NCBI RefSeq assembly: GCF_000004075.3
Contig: NC_026659.2
Span: forward strand, 4,402,001-4,466,000
Source: Cucumis sativus
Lineage: Eukaryota; Streptophyta; Magnoliopsida; Cucurbitales; Cucurbitaceae
DNA: 64,000 bases
Reading direction: 5' to 3'
Each line of letters begins with the position of its first letter. Position 1 is the stretch's first letter. Shown here one piece after another: positions 23,501 to 37,263 of the stretch. Under the pieces are notes generated by a model. That model worked only from the letters and a program-made list of their open reading frames with translations, was not told where the DNA came from and ran no database searches. A program made the position numbers and the translations under genes.

Positions 23501-24700
23501 CTTAATTAATTTGAATTTAATTACTAAATTTGCAACAATCCCTAAATTCAACAATGATTTAGTCATCCGGGCTCGATGTTCAATCCAATTCAGGACACGT
23601 AGTAAAGAATTACTCAGAATATGTTGGGCTCTCAACCCAAACCCAACGTCAAATTCTTGGGCCCAAAAGGTAATTGGATCCAAGCCCAGCTAAGACATTT
23701 GAAAACCCCACAAAGGTATACTTTATGATCACTCGTTTTAAGGTAAAATCCAATCTTTGAAGATTTGAAAATTGAAAACTAAGACAATAACATCTCTTTT
23801 GTTCTTGATGAGTTTAGAGCTACAAATTCAAGAAAACTTGGACGATTTAAAGTTTTATGTTGAGAGAAGGCATAAAAAAAACATTTATTAGTGAATTTAC
23901 AACTCAATCAATGGGTAGAATAATCAACTTTTATCTCCCTCCAATGACCCAATCGGAGCACAAGAGGAGTTGCAGTACCATGTCTTCGCCAACTCAATGT
24001 AGCCATGAGGCATCCCATTCAGCACTATTATTCATCACTTGATTCCATTTCTTTTATAAAATATTCAACATGACATTAAAAGGTAATTAACTCCACAATT
24101 TAATTATTCACTCAGTATAGTTAAAAGAAGTGTTTTAATCAACACTACAACGATAAGAAAGAAAGCAAATTAGACTATTAACAATTCATTATTACATACA
24201 CCCAACGAAAGGAGTGACAAAAGAGATAGAAAAATTTAAATATAGCAAAATGTGGGGTTGAGAACTTTGAAGGTTTTATCAGGCAATCCTAATGAAATAT
24301 TGTTAGATTAAAATCCTTTCCAAAATTAGAAAGAAACAATTGTGATTCATATTTACTAACGTAGGTTATAGGGCATTTTTTAAACCCATTTAAGGCCAAT
24401 GCCAATAGAGGGAGATGGAGCATTACTAAAAAACCTGGCTATATATTATTATGTAATGTTCACAAAATCCAATTCATTACCAAAGAAAAAGATTGGGCCA
24501 TAACCCCATGTCTATTAATTGGGCCCAATCTCCCCCTTGAAAACTCTACAAAAAGAGTTTTAGTGATTGAACCCTTGCTTAGTTCAATTGACAACTACAA
24601 AATTTAAGCCAAACACCTATGCCATTTAATTTCAGTTCGAAATAAGATAGTTTCACTTCGATGAACGTTGGTAATACAAGATTTCATAAATAAATTTGAT
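23501..24700. other. Intergenic region, nothing recognised
   Basis: Contains GGGCC/TGGGC motifs near 23628-23660 and 24495-24530 and a few short ORFs, but no gene that I recognise. Confidence 0.45.
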
Positions 24701-24701
24701 G

Positions 24702-24831
24702 TAAGGACCAATCGTAAAATAGGTCCCTCCAAAAATAGGCGTATGCCGCTTGAAACGGCGAACACACGGTATCCTTTAGTAAAAGGCGAAAGAATAATTC
24801 GCTGTGAGTTCACCGCACGGCTTCATCCTCT
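24702..24831 (-). ncRNA. U5: U5 snRNA gene, divergent copy 4
   Basis: The most diverged copy. Loop 1 CGCCTTTTACTAAAG and Sm site CCTATTTTTGGAGG are unchanged, but the stems differ: GAAC now faces GTTC where the others have GAGC facing GCTC, a compensatory pair change, and ATTCTTT faces AAAGGAT with a G-U pair. The 5' leader reads GGATGAAGCCGTG instead of CACGGAGCCGTG. No clear 3' box follows. It could be a variant U5 still under selection or an early pseudogene; the paired changes favour the first. Confidence 0.82.
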
Positions 24832-24852
24832 CCAACTGAAAATGTCGATTGC

Positions 24853-24903
24853 ATTATGTAAGCAGAGGCCACGTTCACTACGGAATTTCTTTTCGATGTG
24901 GGA
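24853..24903 (-). promoter_or_regulatory. snRNA promoter (USE + degenerate TATA) of U5 copy 4
   Basis: USE TCCCACATCG at 24903-24894. A weak TACATAAT at 24860-24853 sits at exactly 33 bp, where the other copies have their TATA box. No CCACGTGG upstream. Confidence 0.8.
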
Positions 24904-25736
24904 TTTTCAGCTTCCAAGGGTATACTCTTCTTCAATTTTCAGTTTTCTTTTTTGCTTAACGTTGCTCTTCTTCTAAATAAACCAACGGAATGTCTTCATT
25001 TTGGAACTCATTCTTTCACTCTTATTTATCACTTTATTTATTTTCTCTTCTACTTTTATTAAAAAATATTCAGTTTTTCCTTCGGGAATAAGATCTAAGC
25101 TTCCCTTTTCTTTTAACTTTGAAGTTCGTGATCCAAATTTGATGAATTGATGGTGAATAACTTATAAGGATTCCAAAATACTTCGATGGGCCATTGATAC
25201 ATCCATAAATTGGAGGATTTGATACATGATGAGGGCATGTTTGATACATGAAGATATTAGATGAAATAATGAAATTGGAAACGGTGAACTGAGTAGAAAG
25301 AAAGATTTAAAATTATGTTTTAGAAAAATTATAGTTGAAAATATAAATAAATAAAAGAGAAGGAATTAATATGACCTTAATTCAGTTCATACCTATGATA
25401 ACACTAAATTAAAGAAATGGGAAAAGATACACGTTTCAACTTTATACTTTATCACACATTCTATAATTTGAAGTAGAACTTGGATACTTTATTGCAATTC
25501 AATTTTTCTTCTTGAAAGTGTGTTAATTTTTGTTTATGAGATAAGAAAAGATTATTTATCCACATTTTCAAAGTATTACTACTTACATATTTGAGTCAGT
25601 TAACTGTTTTACATACCAATACACCATCATACTTGCCACCGATTCAATAATTTTCAAGTTAAGAAGCAATTTCACATAAAGAAGACCAGGCAGTACGTAA
25701 AAAGTAAGTAATAAATAAAGTTCGAAACTGAAATTG

Positions 25737-25866
25737 TAGGGACCAATCCCAAAGGAAAGGCCCTCCAAAAATAGGCGTATGCCGCTATGAGCGGCGAGCA
25801 CACGGTATTCTTTAGTAAAAGGCGAAAGAATAGTTCGCTCTGTACTCACCGCACGGCTCCGTGGAT
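25737..25866 (-). ncRNA. U5: U5 snRNA gene, copy 5
   Basis: Intact U5 with loop 1, Sm site and stem 1 (GAGTACA/TGTGCTC with one G-U pair), and a 3' hairpin GGGCC/GGTCCC. The flanks are unlike units A-C except for the words ATACACCATCATACTT near 25620, shared with unit C. Confidence 0.93.
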
Positions 25867-25887
25867 TGGAAGGGCATCGTGAGCACC

Positions 25888-25938
25888 ATTATGTAGTAGA
25901 TGGAAGGGTTGTTTGAAGTACTTTTATTCGATGTGGGA
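25888..25938 (-). promoter_or_regulatory. snRNA promoter (USE + degenerate TATA) of U5 copy 5
   Basis: USE TCCCACATCG at 25938-25929 and TACATAAT at 25895-25888, 33 bp apart. The TATA variant is the same as in copy 4. Confidence 0.85.
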
Positions 25939-28423
25939 GTTTCTTCTTCTAAAATGTTTTACTCAACTATTGGATGTTAGCTGTAATCCTCTATCAGTTT
26001 ATTTTACATTATTAAATGTATATTTTAAATTTTCTATTTTCTATTTTTTGGTTTTAAATTCTAATATGCTCTATAAATTAAAATTATATATATATATATA
26101 TATATGAATTATGATTAAATGATTATGAATAAGATTATTGTAAAAATATATAAGAAGAAAATATAATGACGTTTGAACATAAATTTAAGGATATACTAGT
26201 TTGTGAATAATAAAAATGATGAAAAATAACCAAGAGAATGGTACCTAATGGGTGTGAGAAAACTCCTAAATAAATTTGGGTAAAAACCATGAAAAAATGG
26301 AAGAATTTTACAATATAAAATATAGGTTACAAACTTTCTCTATTACATAAAAAGATGAAGATTAAGCAATTTATATTTTATGTCATGGTTTGTTGACTTA
26401 GTCTATCTCACTTATTTATATTCTAAAGAAGTGTGTGTAAACGCTTTGAGTTTAAAAGGGAGACATGAATAAACCGATGTCACATCTAAATAAGATGGAT
26501 CTAAGGTTTAAAAGAATTAAAAGTTACTATTTGTACCAATAAAGTGCACATTTTTCTTCGATGACTCAATCATAAAAACTTTAAAGTTAAACATGTTTGA
26601 CTTAGAATAATTTTATGTTGTTAGATTGTAGGGATCGTAGGAGAATGTCGAAAAATCAAATTCTGAATCTTGGACCTGAGAGTAATAATTCAACTTTTGA
26701 ACACTTTTATAGTATATTTTAAAAACAAATAATAAAGTTTAATGGTATTTCTTTTTAATTTTCTCTTTAATTTAATATTACTACTTTATTATTAAAAAAT
26801 GCACAAGTTTAAACAATAAGTTAAAAAATAAAATCCATAGTTCAAGTGAACCAAAAATCTTTTATTTAAATTTCCCACTTTTTATTGGACTAAAAGTGTT
26901 AGAAACAATAGAAATTTATACTCATTTTTAAAATTTTAAAAATTGCAAATTCAATAAATTTATACTTCTAAATTCTAAATTCTAAATGGTTTTTGTTTGT
27001 ATAGACTCATCATTGTTTAAGTTTTTTTTCTTAAAAAAAAACACTATACTTTGTAACGCTCGTTAAATAAGCAAATCAACCCTAAAATTATATATATAAT
27101 TCGCTAATAATTTACCTATCATTTTAAATTTTCAAACTTTTTTTAGTTAGAAGTAGATTTCTCTAATTTTGATGAACCTTTCCATTTTGAGACTAAATTT
27201 ATATAACTTAACTCGTAAATAAATATTTTTAACTTTATGATTAAAATTTTTCTCCTAAATCTTTGAAACTCATTCTAATAAAATTAACTTTTAAAATAAA
27301 CTTGTATAATATATAATTATAAATAAATGGGTCCATTGAAATAGTCCAAGTCGTTACTTATTAATCACTTTTTTGTTAGATTAAAATAAAAAATTCAAAT
27401 TTCATCAAAACTTTTCCAATCCTCACTTTTTATGTTTTGCTCTTTTAATAATTGAATTTTTTAAATAGATATCAAATTACTTTATTCTTATTAAGAAAGT
27501 TTAAAACATTGATGTTAACAGAAACGTTCAGGTTTCAATTATATTGGAAAATCAATAAAATATAAATATTTTAAAATAAGTTTATACTATGCTTACAATA
27601 GCTTTTTTTGTTGCTTATGAACTTTAATTCAATACAATGGATGATTGGAAACATTGGTTTATGTATGATGTAAGACATCAAGTCTATACAAATGTGTTGT
27701 AAGTTGTTGTCCACAAAAACTCAATAATTTATTAGTGGTAAGAGACCTGTGGTTGTGGATTATTGTTTCTTTTTTCCTTTTAAATAGAAGATATGTTATC
27801 TTACTACAAACTTCATTATTATATATTTACTTCTGATGTGCTTTGCATTCATATAATTTTTGTGGTTGGCTGAATAATTTATATACAATTTAGATGGAGT
27901 ACTTTTAAATAATATTTTGTTGGTGTTATTTTGGTGTTATACACAGTTCAAATGTCATCTTCTTGTTTCTTGATTAATTTATATACTGAATTGAAAATTT
28001 CATACCAAATCTTACTAATAAACTTCGAGTGTTAAAAGAAAAATATTTAAAATTCCAACTTAAAACTAAAACTTATAATATATGTGTGTTTAAATAACGA
28101 TTATTCTAGTAGAATAACAAATTTTTTACTTCGATTTATGCCGTCGGATGAGAATTGTATATTATTGTAATTTGGAAGTCTAAATAAAATTGGCATGGTT
28201 CATCAATTTTTATATTAACATTTTAATTGTATCAAATTACTCTTAATTGATCAATTAAATATTTGAATATCTATTACTATTTTAACCTCCAAGAAACTTG
28301 CCTATACATTCACAAACGAAACTTCTTACTAAATTGATGGTTAGCTTAGAATTTCATAAAATTAGACGGAAAGAACTAAACATTAAATATATATTATTAG
28401 GAAGAAAATTGATACTGAAATTA
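25939..28423. other. AT-rich spacer between U5 copies 5 and 6
   Basis: Nothing coding is supported. Poly-A/T runs and AT-rich sequence only. Confidence 0.5.
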
Positions 28424-28552
28424 TAGGGACCAACCCCGAAGGGAAGCCCTCCAAAAATAGGCGTATGCCGCTGAAGGCGGCGAGCACACGGTATTCTTTA
28501 GTAAAAGGCGAAAGAATAGTTCGCTTTGTGCCCACCGCACGGCTCCGTGATT
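28424..28552 (-). ncRNA. U5: U5 snRNA gene, copy 6
   Basis: Intact U5 loop 1 and Sm site. The stem keeps pairing through a G-U (GGGCACA facing TGTGCTC). The small hairpin before the Sm site is shortened to GCCGCCTTCAGCGGC. The 3' hairpin is GGGCTTCCC...GGGGTTGGTCCC-like. Isolated from the other copies by 2.5 kb. Confidence 0.92.
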
Positions 28553-28573
28553 TGTAAAGGTTGATTTGCCTTC

Positions 28574-28624
28574 TTTATATATGAGTGAGGTGTAATACTA
28601 TAATCACTTCTTTTCGATGTGGGA
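28574..28624 (-). promoter_or_regulatory. snRNA promoter (USE + TATA) of U5 copy 6
   Basis: USE TCCCACATCG at 28624-28615 and a good TATATAAA at 28581-28574, 33 bp apart. Confidence 0.92.
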
Positions 28625-30797
28625 ACTTCTCATCAAGTTTATGTCAATTGTTCAGTTTTCCCATAAACTAATAGCTCTCTCGTTTGTTGAAGACAGAAAA
28701 TTCTTATGCATTAAAAAAGAGAAAACGCATTTTTCTTTGTTTTTTTGACGCGTTTCTATTTTTCATTTCCCAATTTAATTATAATGATTTTTTTTATTAA
28801 AAAAGTTGTTATATGCTATATTACATATATATTATAATAGTAGAGATAAATAATATAAAAATAAATAAATAACAAATCATCAACAAAAGCAAAATTTGCT
28901 TGTGAAAGATTGCTTTTAGAGTTAGATTGGTTAAGACGGATTAACAGATTAGAGAACCAACTTTAGTCCAAGGGGAGAAGATAAATCAAACGTAATAGAA
29001 CTTTAACAAGATCCTCACATTGAATAATAGCCTCAACAAGTTTAATGGATCGTCCTATTGAAAACAAATTCATGAACCTATCTTTATGATAATTATAAAT
29101 TCAGTCTATAATTTGTTTGAATCTTATAAATTGTTTTTATTCACCTAAAATTTAAATATATTCTTAATTATTTACTCGTGATGAAGTCGTTAATAAAGTC
29201 AAACAAATATTATAGTGAACATACCTTAACCGTCAAGTAAATATATAATTGATTTGAGATTTAAATTGAAATGAAGTGTATCTCATGAATTAATAATTAA
29301 TAATTATATTAATAAAAATATGAAGAAGAAAAAAGTGTGCATAAGAAATGATAAAAGAGAAAGAAGACAGTGATGTATAAGCTCAAAACAAAATGGATAA
29401 AGATGAATCAAAAGTAGACTATATAGTACCAAATAATAATATTATTTTTTTAGTACACTATATAATAAGATTCTTAGAAGAATACAAGATTTAAATTATG
29501 TTTTAATAATGAGGATGAAATGGTATGGGTTCAACTCAAGCTTCCAACATATGTTAAGCCACCTTTGGTTAAATATATAAAGTGGCAATCCCTATTCACG
29601 TAAATGTTGATTTAACCATATAGTTGAAACTTTAAATCTCTATTAGTTTATAAATATGAAAAATGTCTACGGTACAAAACAATATATTTAAAAGTGAAAT
29701 TAATCATTGAATTGATATTGAGTATTAAAAGTGTGTGGAGTTGGGTTTAAATGTGACTCTTAATAATTTGAAAATCACTCAATTTTAATATGATATAATA
29801 TGTATATATCACTTAGGCTACATTTATTTCGTAGGTTTTTTTTATGGGGTTTCAAATAGATATTCAATATTCATGTGTTTGTTTCATATAGTATATTACT
29901 CTTTTAAATCGAGCCATGAGTTTTTTAATATCTTACAAAAGTGTGAGAGTTTGTGTCGAGGAGATATACGTTGAAAAATATAGTTTAATTAATTATTTAT
30001 TTATTAAGTATATTGAATGATTATGTATATATTTGAATGGTAGAATATTTAAGGTAAATAGTTTAAACATTTGGGTTCGATTCAAATAAAATTAAATAAT
30101 TACTTAACTAAATGCTAAAAAATAAATTAAATTTAATATAAAATTAATTTAGGGTTACGTTAATTAATTATATAAATAAAATAAAAATAAAAAATTCTTA
30201 TGAATAACCAAATATAACAAAAAAAAAACGTTAAACGATCTATAAAAATATGATTTGTTATATTCTTTAAAATTTCTATTTTTTTATTAGAAACAATTTA
30301 CTTACTGGGAAATTAAATGAATGTAAATCATTGGCAATAATAATTTATATTAAATAATTAAGATAGCATTAATAGATATTGTTTGTAGTTTATTAAGCCT
30401 AAATAATATATTTATATTTAATAATTAATTAAGATTAATAGTAATTAATAATTGATATTAAATTATAAATTATTACTTAAGCTACATTTTTATTGTTCAT
30501 CTTTTAAACATAAAAATCTCATACTTTTCTAGGATATTAAAATACAGTTTTAAAGTTCCGAATTAATTTTAAAAAGTGAAATTATGAAACAAGAAAGGGT
30601 ATTAAATGTCTTATTGAAATTTTATAGGAAAAAGTATGTGTCTTAACTACTTAATATAAAGTATTATGGGTAATTATCAATATTCTAATTGACTTTTTAT
30701 TAATTTAATTGTTTTTAGTGTTTAATTTTAAAATATTTGTTTTTTATTTTATTGATTAAAAAACTAATGAACAACCCATGATATCTTTTTTTTTTTT
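28625..30797. other. Start of a 12-kb gene desert
   Basis: Extremely AT-rich. No ORF with recognisable protein similarity and no clear repeat structure beyond homopolymer and AT runs. Confidence 0.5.
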
Positions 30798-30955
30798 TTT
30801 TTTTGCATATTATGAATATGGTAAAATTAATGATATCAGACGGCTATCACACGATTAATAGACAACTATTAAACGGCTATCAAAAGGCTATCAACTTTTA
30901 GATTTGCTATTTTTTGTATTTTATAAAATATAGTAACATTGACTCTATTATCATA
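30798..30955 (+). mobile_element. Small repeat family 2, copy 1
   Basis: Contains GAATATGGTAAAATTAATG, then ATATCAGACGGCTATCA and repeated CTATCAA motifs, ending in ATTTGCTATTTTTTGTA. The reverse complement of 59945-60115 shows the same order, including the 30-bp GTGAATATGGTAAAATTAAT-ATATCAGAC block. The poly-T run at 30787-30803 may be part of it. Class unknown, MITE-like size. Confidence 0.6.
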
Positions 30956-31164
30956 ATTTTATTTACAATTTTTGCAAACACTTTTTATTTAATTTTAGAT
31001 TTTATATTCAAATTATTGGATTGAACACAAATATTTAACTTTTAAACATGAATTATTATGCGCATAAAAAAAATAGACATTAACTATCTCATACATGAGA
31101 TTTTAGATATTTAATATTTGAGATAGTTGCGACTATAGCAATTGAATTTAAAATATTTGCATAT

Positions 31165-31320
31165 ATGACAATATTTTTAAATAAATTGCAAATATAGCAA
31201 AATTTGTCAAAGTCTATATAGAAGTTTATCACTGATAGATCATATTGAAAATATTAGTCAATCACTTTGATAAGCTTGGCTATGTTTGTAATTTTTTTCA
31301 AAAAAAAATGTTGTAATATA
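31165..31320. mobile_element. MITE-like element, family 1 copy 2
   Basis: Left end TTTTTAAATAAATTGCAAAT leading to ATAGCAAAATTTG; right end TGGCTATGTTTGTAATTTTTTT; internal ATCACTGATAGATCATAT. Same layout as 23306-23500 but more decayed. Confidence 0.6.
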
Positions 31321-32769
31321 TTTACTTATTAATTTTAAAATTTATATCTATTACAATCGTTCTTAATATTTATACCCACGAAACAATATCTGCAATCCAA
31401 ACAATCCATACGGTCCATTAACATCGTTATAAAAATAAGAACTATTTACTTATCATGCCACCAAGTCAAATAATAATATGCAATATTATAGGCATTATAA
31501 ATTGTTTTTCTAACAAATTTAAGAAATTAAGCATTTGTTTATTATAAAATGTTTATTGTTTATTTGAAAGGGAAAAAAAACAGTGATTCAAATCATTTTA
31601 TACATTAGTACCTTTTTTCTATATATAAAATTGTACAATTAAAAACGCTATTTGCTATAGAATATATGGGGAAAATGTAATGTGATTGAAGAGTGCTTTT
31701 AAAATAAGATTTTAATTCTTTCAAACAAAAGAAAATATTCGACTAATGATAAAATGGTTAACTAATTTGTTTGTCGTCCAAAGCTAAAATAATTAACATA
31801 AAAGTTTATACTATCAATTTCGGACTTAAATTAATTTGATTCTCCCGATCGATACTTCTTTTTTTTGTAAAAAGAAAGTGTATGGTAATGAATTAAACAT
31901 ATACATTTTGATTTAATAAATGTGGTTCTTTAGACGTAAAAATAGTAAGAAATGTGTCTTGTACATGTTATGTGTAAGTAAATAAACAAACAAAAGAAAG
32001 TGTGCTATTAAAAGAGATAGCAAATAAATTGTTTTAGTAGGAAAACTAGTTAAATTACAAGTATCTCAACTTAAATTTAGTTTAGTTAGGATATCAAACT
32101 TATAATTCTCATTATACTTTCCTAACAAAAATTATTAAGTTATAAAGTTTTGATTTTATTTGATGAACTTTTAATTTTGATTTAAAAAGATTAAATTTAT
32201 AACGTAATTTAAAATTTATATATATACTCATCAAAACATGAAAGATTAAAGATTATATAATACGTTCTCGTTATTTCTTATTTTTATTTTTTTATGGAAT
32301 ATATGTTTTTAAATGTAATTAGAGAAGGAGCCTATAAAAACTATTTAAATTTAGAATTTATTAGCTAATTTATTTTTGACTTTTTTATTTTAAAATAGAA
32401 AAAATGTCTATGGCATAAGTAATGTTAATAATTGCTATTAAACTAAGAAAAAAGAAAGAGAGGGAGCGAGGGAGAGAGAAGAGGGGGAAAGAAAGTCTAA
32501 ATTAGAATGGCCAAAATGGGAATCATCTTCTTCCTTTCAATTTGGTGGGAAAAATGTTATGGCTTGACTATATCTTAAAAACTCGACTTTCCATATCAAT
32601 TAAATATAATACAACTTGGTTCAATAACCCTTTTTCTTTCCTTCTCAAAATAATAATAATGACAACGTTCGCCGAAAATATTTAATATCATAGATTGACA
32701 TAGACTATTATTTAGATCTATTGCTTTACATAGTCTATTACAATCGAATATAGATTAAAATTGAGGAAA

Positions 32770-33125
32770 ACACCATTTTAGTCTTCAAGTTTTGATGAAT
32801 ATATACTTTCGGTTCCTAAATTTAAAAATAGATATTTTTAGTTCACACGTTTATAAGAATAAACTTATTTAGTTTTTGAATATTCAAAATATACTTTTTG
32901 GTCATTACAGGAAATGTGATTCTATAGGCGGATTTGATTTTTTTTTTTTTAGAAGTTATTCCTCTAATTTAAAATGTCATATAATTATTTAAAATATAAG
33001 TATAAAGGTATTTGATAGATCTTTTAAACCTATATCTAAAAGTTCAAACTAAGAAAATACATTTTGAAAACTCAATAACCAAATGCAGATCATCAAAATC
33101 TAGAGACTAAAAAGTCAATTTTCTC
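32770..33125. mobile_element. Fold-back/MITE-like element, family 3 copy 1
   Basis: The left end CATTTTAGTCTTCAAGTTTT is mirrored on the right by ATCAAAATCTAGAGACTAAA (33100-33119), whose complement reads TTTAGTCTCTAGATTTTGAT. The interior alternates 'colour' phrases such as AACTTATTTAGTTTTTGAAT. It is collinear with 38085-38640. Confidence 0.65.
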
Positions 33126-33747
33126 GTTAAAATTTTACAATATAGTTAGTTTGTTATATTTGAAAAAGAGGAAATACCTTTTTCTTTTTGTATGAATTCA
33201 TATATAGCCATGAACTAAGCATCATGTCTACACACAAATTGTTATTTGCCCATACAATGAGTCATCATATTAATTAAAATAGTTAATCATACTTATGTGA
33301 GGTCAATAACATTTTTTAATTCACATAATTAAATGGATTTTGAGTGTGGTGTGGATTCTGATCCTTTGATTTTCTTTCATTAATAATATAATTGGTTTAA
33401 TTTGTAAGAAATTTAATTTAATTTGATCAAGTCAAGTTTTGTTTTAAATTGTTTTTTTGAACTATTGTTTATTATTATATATAAGGTGACAAGAATGATA
33501 TAAGAAATGTTATATTTAGGCTTTTTCATTTCATCTCTTAAATTGCAATTTTATAGAAATTGTTATGAATGTTCCCTCCTAATTTAAAAAAAAGGGTTTT
33601 ATTGATTTTCCAAGACAAAAGATTTGGTCAATTTTGATGTTACAGACTTCAAATATATACAATTTAAATTATAATATTGAACTAATTTGTTTTCTTAAGT
33701 ACAATATATATTACAAACAGTTTTCTTATCCATTTAAAACAAACAAA

Positions 33748-33782
<35 letters not shown>

Positions 33783-36700
33783 AATTGTCCCAACCTAGTT
33801 TTAATTTTTTTTATTTTCTTATAAATTGATACATAATTTTTCAACAACACATTATAGTGTTTCTTAAGTGATATGGTTGAAGTGTTGCATTCCAACAATA
33901 ATATTAGTAATTCATCCTATCTTGAAAAGCAATTGTTGATCACGATACCTCCTTAAGCTTCACAAAGAAAACAAATTGTCTTTAAAAAATTAAATAACAT
34001 AAATTGGTCGAGTCAAATTAATTGCCACGTGACAAAATATTAATTAGATAATGAATGGATTGTAAAAAGATATAAAAGTAGCCTAGAACCAACGATAATG
34101 TTCTTAAGAAATATGAAAATGCGTATCATGTTAGTAAAATTATAATATACATATACACATAGGAATAATAAAATGTTAGCTTTCTTCACAAACAATTCAA
34201 ACATAGATCATAATCTAATTCCTTCCCCAATAAAACCTTATTTGATATTATATACGATATGTTACTTTATAACAAAGGGTCATTTTTAATTGATTTATTC
34301 CTTAAAATTTGTTGGATTATTATGCATTCTATCGAGCATTATTTGTATCGTTTCTTTAAAAAATAATAATAATCTTACTTGTATTCTTAAAAGATATTTG
34401 ACTTTATTTATTTATATAGTATGAATCGAATGAAGATCAATTCCGTGAATTATGTGTGTCATGGTCAAAAGTTAAAGCATGATTAAGTTAATTATATATA
34501 TTTTATAAGTATTTAAGAAAAATAAAAAAGAAAACCCTTTAGAATTTTGTTATATTACCTTCAATGATCTCCCTGTTTTAAGAAGATTGATTTTCAATCT
34601 CCATGAAATAATTCTCTATATCTCATACAGCTTGTAACGATTTGGAATTGATTTTTTGCTTATGAGAAAAAAAATCAATAAACCTAAATCAATACTATGG
34701 AAAAGTTTTAATTAAAGATTAAAATGGCATTTTTTTCCCTCTAGTTTATTGTTATTATTAAATTGAGTAAGCTGTAGTTGACTAATAAGATAATTAGAAA
34801 TGAAAGTTGGGGGTGTAGTTCTCCATACAGAGTAGTGGGAAAGGGTATCAGCAGCAATCTTTTACTCCTTGACCACCTTGACTTTATAAACTCAAATTAA
34901 ATGCAATTAATCAAAAACCAATCCCTTCACATCTTTAACTACTTGATTAACCTCTTAGGATACTTTGTTTTTTTCTTCTTCTATAAAATATAAATATATA
35001 GATAGATTGTCACATATGTATGACATTTTTCAAGTGGTACTCACACAACATCAATCAATTGTATCCATTTAGATTGATTTAAATGTTTTTTTTTTTTGTT
35101 TTTCGTTTTTTCTTCCTAATAATTTTCAATTATAAAATAGTCAAATTTGACAAGTCATAGTTATTATCATCCATCATCATTACAAGTTGTTATCATATAT
35201 GTACACCTACTAATTCGGACACGTGCCTTACCTTGTACTTAAAAAAGTAATACATATCCAAAAGACAATTAAGAGTTGCGGGTAAGAAATTATAATTTGT
35301 TTAAACTTCAAAGTGTTTATCTTTCCGTCTACGGGGGTTTTGGAGTATTTGGTTGAGAAATTTCAAAATCTAATTTGTTTAGTTTTGAATAATTTAGCTG
35401 GTTTTTCATAAGATGGGAGTCACATTTTGATTGTAATTTCTTAAAAAGTTTGGTTATAGTCTAAATCAATAAAAGAAAAAAGAAAAATAAAAGTAGAAAT
35501 GTATGAAGATATGATGTTGCATCAATGAGGTGACGTCATTTCGACCATTCGTTTTGAATGTTAATGGAAGACCGGTCCGGTTCTGCGATTTTTCTTTCCT
35601 TTTCTTTTCTCAATATTTCTCTACCAACCCAACTTAGAAATGTAAAAGAAAAATGTAAACTATCCTTTTAAGTAATTATAATTCTTTTATTTTAGGAATT
35701 AAAGTCTATAAAAGAAAACTTCTTTGACTCTTTCATAGAGGTTTTGAACTTTTAAGCGTTTTGGTTTCTAAAAATTTAGTTTATTTCTATGATTTTCATC
35801 TTCTAAATAAAAAGAAAAGTTAACATGACCTTTTTGATTTGAAATTTTCATTTAGTTTTTTATGGATTGTAAATAAAGAAATTGTCAATTTAGAGTTAAA
35901 AGGAGTATTTATAAGTTTAATTTTGTTAAATTTAAAATAAAAAGCTAAGATGTTGATGGATAATCATTTAGTTTCATTTTTAAATTAAGCCTATTTTTTA
36001 TCCATTTTGTACTAATAGTTTATATCTTTTTTAAATATAATTATCGAGTTTTTAGTTAAATTACAGCCAAAACTGATTTTTGAAAAAAATATTTTTGTAG
36101 TTTTCTAAATCGATAATAAAAAATAATGGAAGTGAATATATAAACAAAAACTAGCCTAACCTAACTAATTTTTCAACTCGAAAGACCTCTTTCATCAAAT
36201 TCCAATTATTTACTTTTTTTTTTTTTTACAATAATATAGTCCCAATTTTCTTGCATCTATATGCCATATTCGTATTTTTTTCGATGGTTTTCTATTTTGG
36301 GAATCATGATAAAAATAGTATTTTAATTGTGTGGTTGTCCATTACATGATGGTTTTCAACCAAAGGAAAAAGAAAGTACTTTAGGGTCATAGGGATCAAT
36401 TGCTCCCATTATTTCATATTTGAAAAAAGAAAAGGATAACAGTGTTAATTAGTTTTGATTAGGTAGGTGGAAGACTTGCTTGTTGTTTTTCTTTCTGTTT
36501 TTTTCCAATTCATGACCGCGAAGTGTTTTGCATCGATCGATTTTGAAAGAAATGATGAGTGAAGACTCACTTAAATTTTAAGAAATTTAAATGGAATATA
36601 CTACCAAACTATTCACACTTCAATTAAAAACAAATACGTTTATACAATTTAAAACTCAAAGCTTAGATATATAAATAATCAAGACTTCAAAAACTGTATA

Positions 36701-37221
36701 TATATACTCAAATCGTGTTGAGACACGCTTATGGTAAGTATTGTCATGAAGAAAACTACTCTAATCGTACAAAATTCTTAAATACTTTATTGTCTCAACT
36801 CAACTCAATAGTAAAATAACGAAAGAAAGAAAGAAGATAACTCTTCAATTTTGGAATGAAATGTTACAAATAAATTGATAGATACGTTCCTATTTGGCTA
36901 AAATCAAACATAACTCATTCAGGTTGAAGAAACTATAAATTCAACTTTCGCACCATGTTAAATTTGAAATTTCTAACAAATAAATTTAGATTATTAAATC
37001 TATTTGTATGTTTCAATATACACCAACTTTCATAATCAACAAAAAAAAAAAAAAAAAAATTCTAACAATCTCTCTAGTTTTTCAATGATATATGATCAAA
37101 CTTTTTAAATGGATGCATATGGTCAAATCTTTAGTGGTGTGGGTAACTTCCCTCCATTATTTATAGGTATTTTTTCTTGGCCCATTGGATGGTCAGGTCA
37201 ATGATTATTGATGAAGAAGAA

Positions 37222-37263
<42 letters not shown>

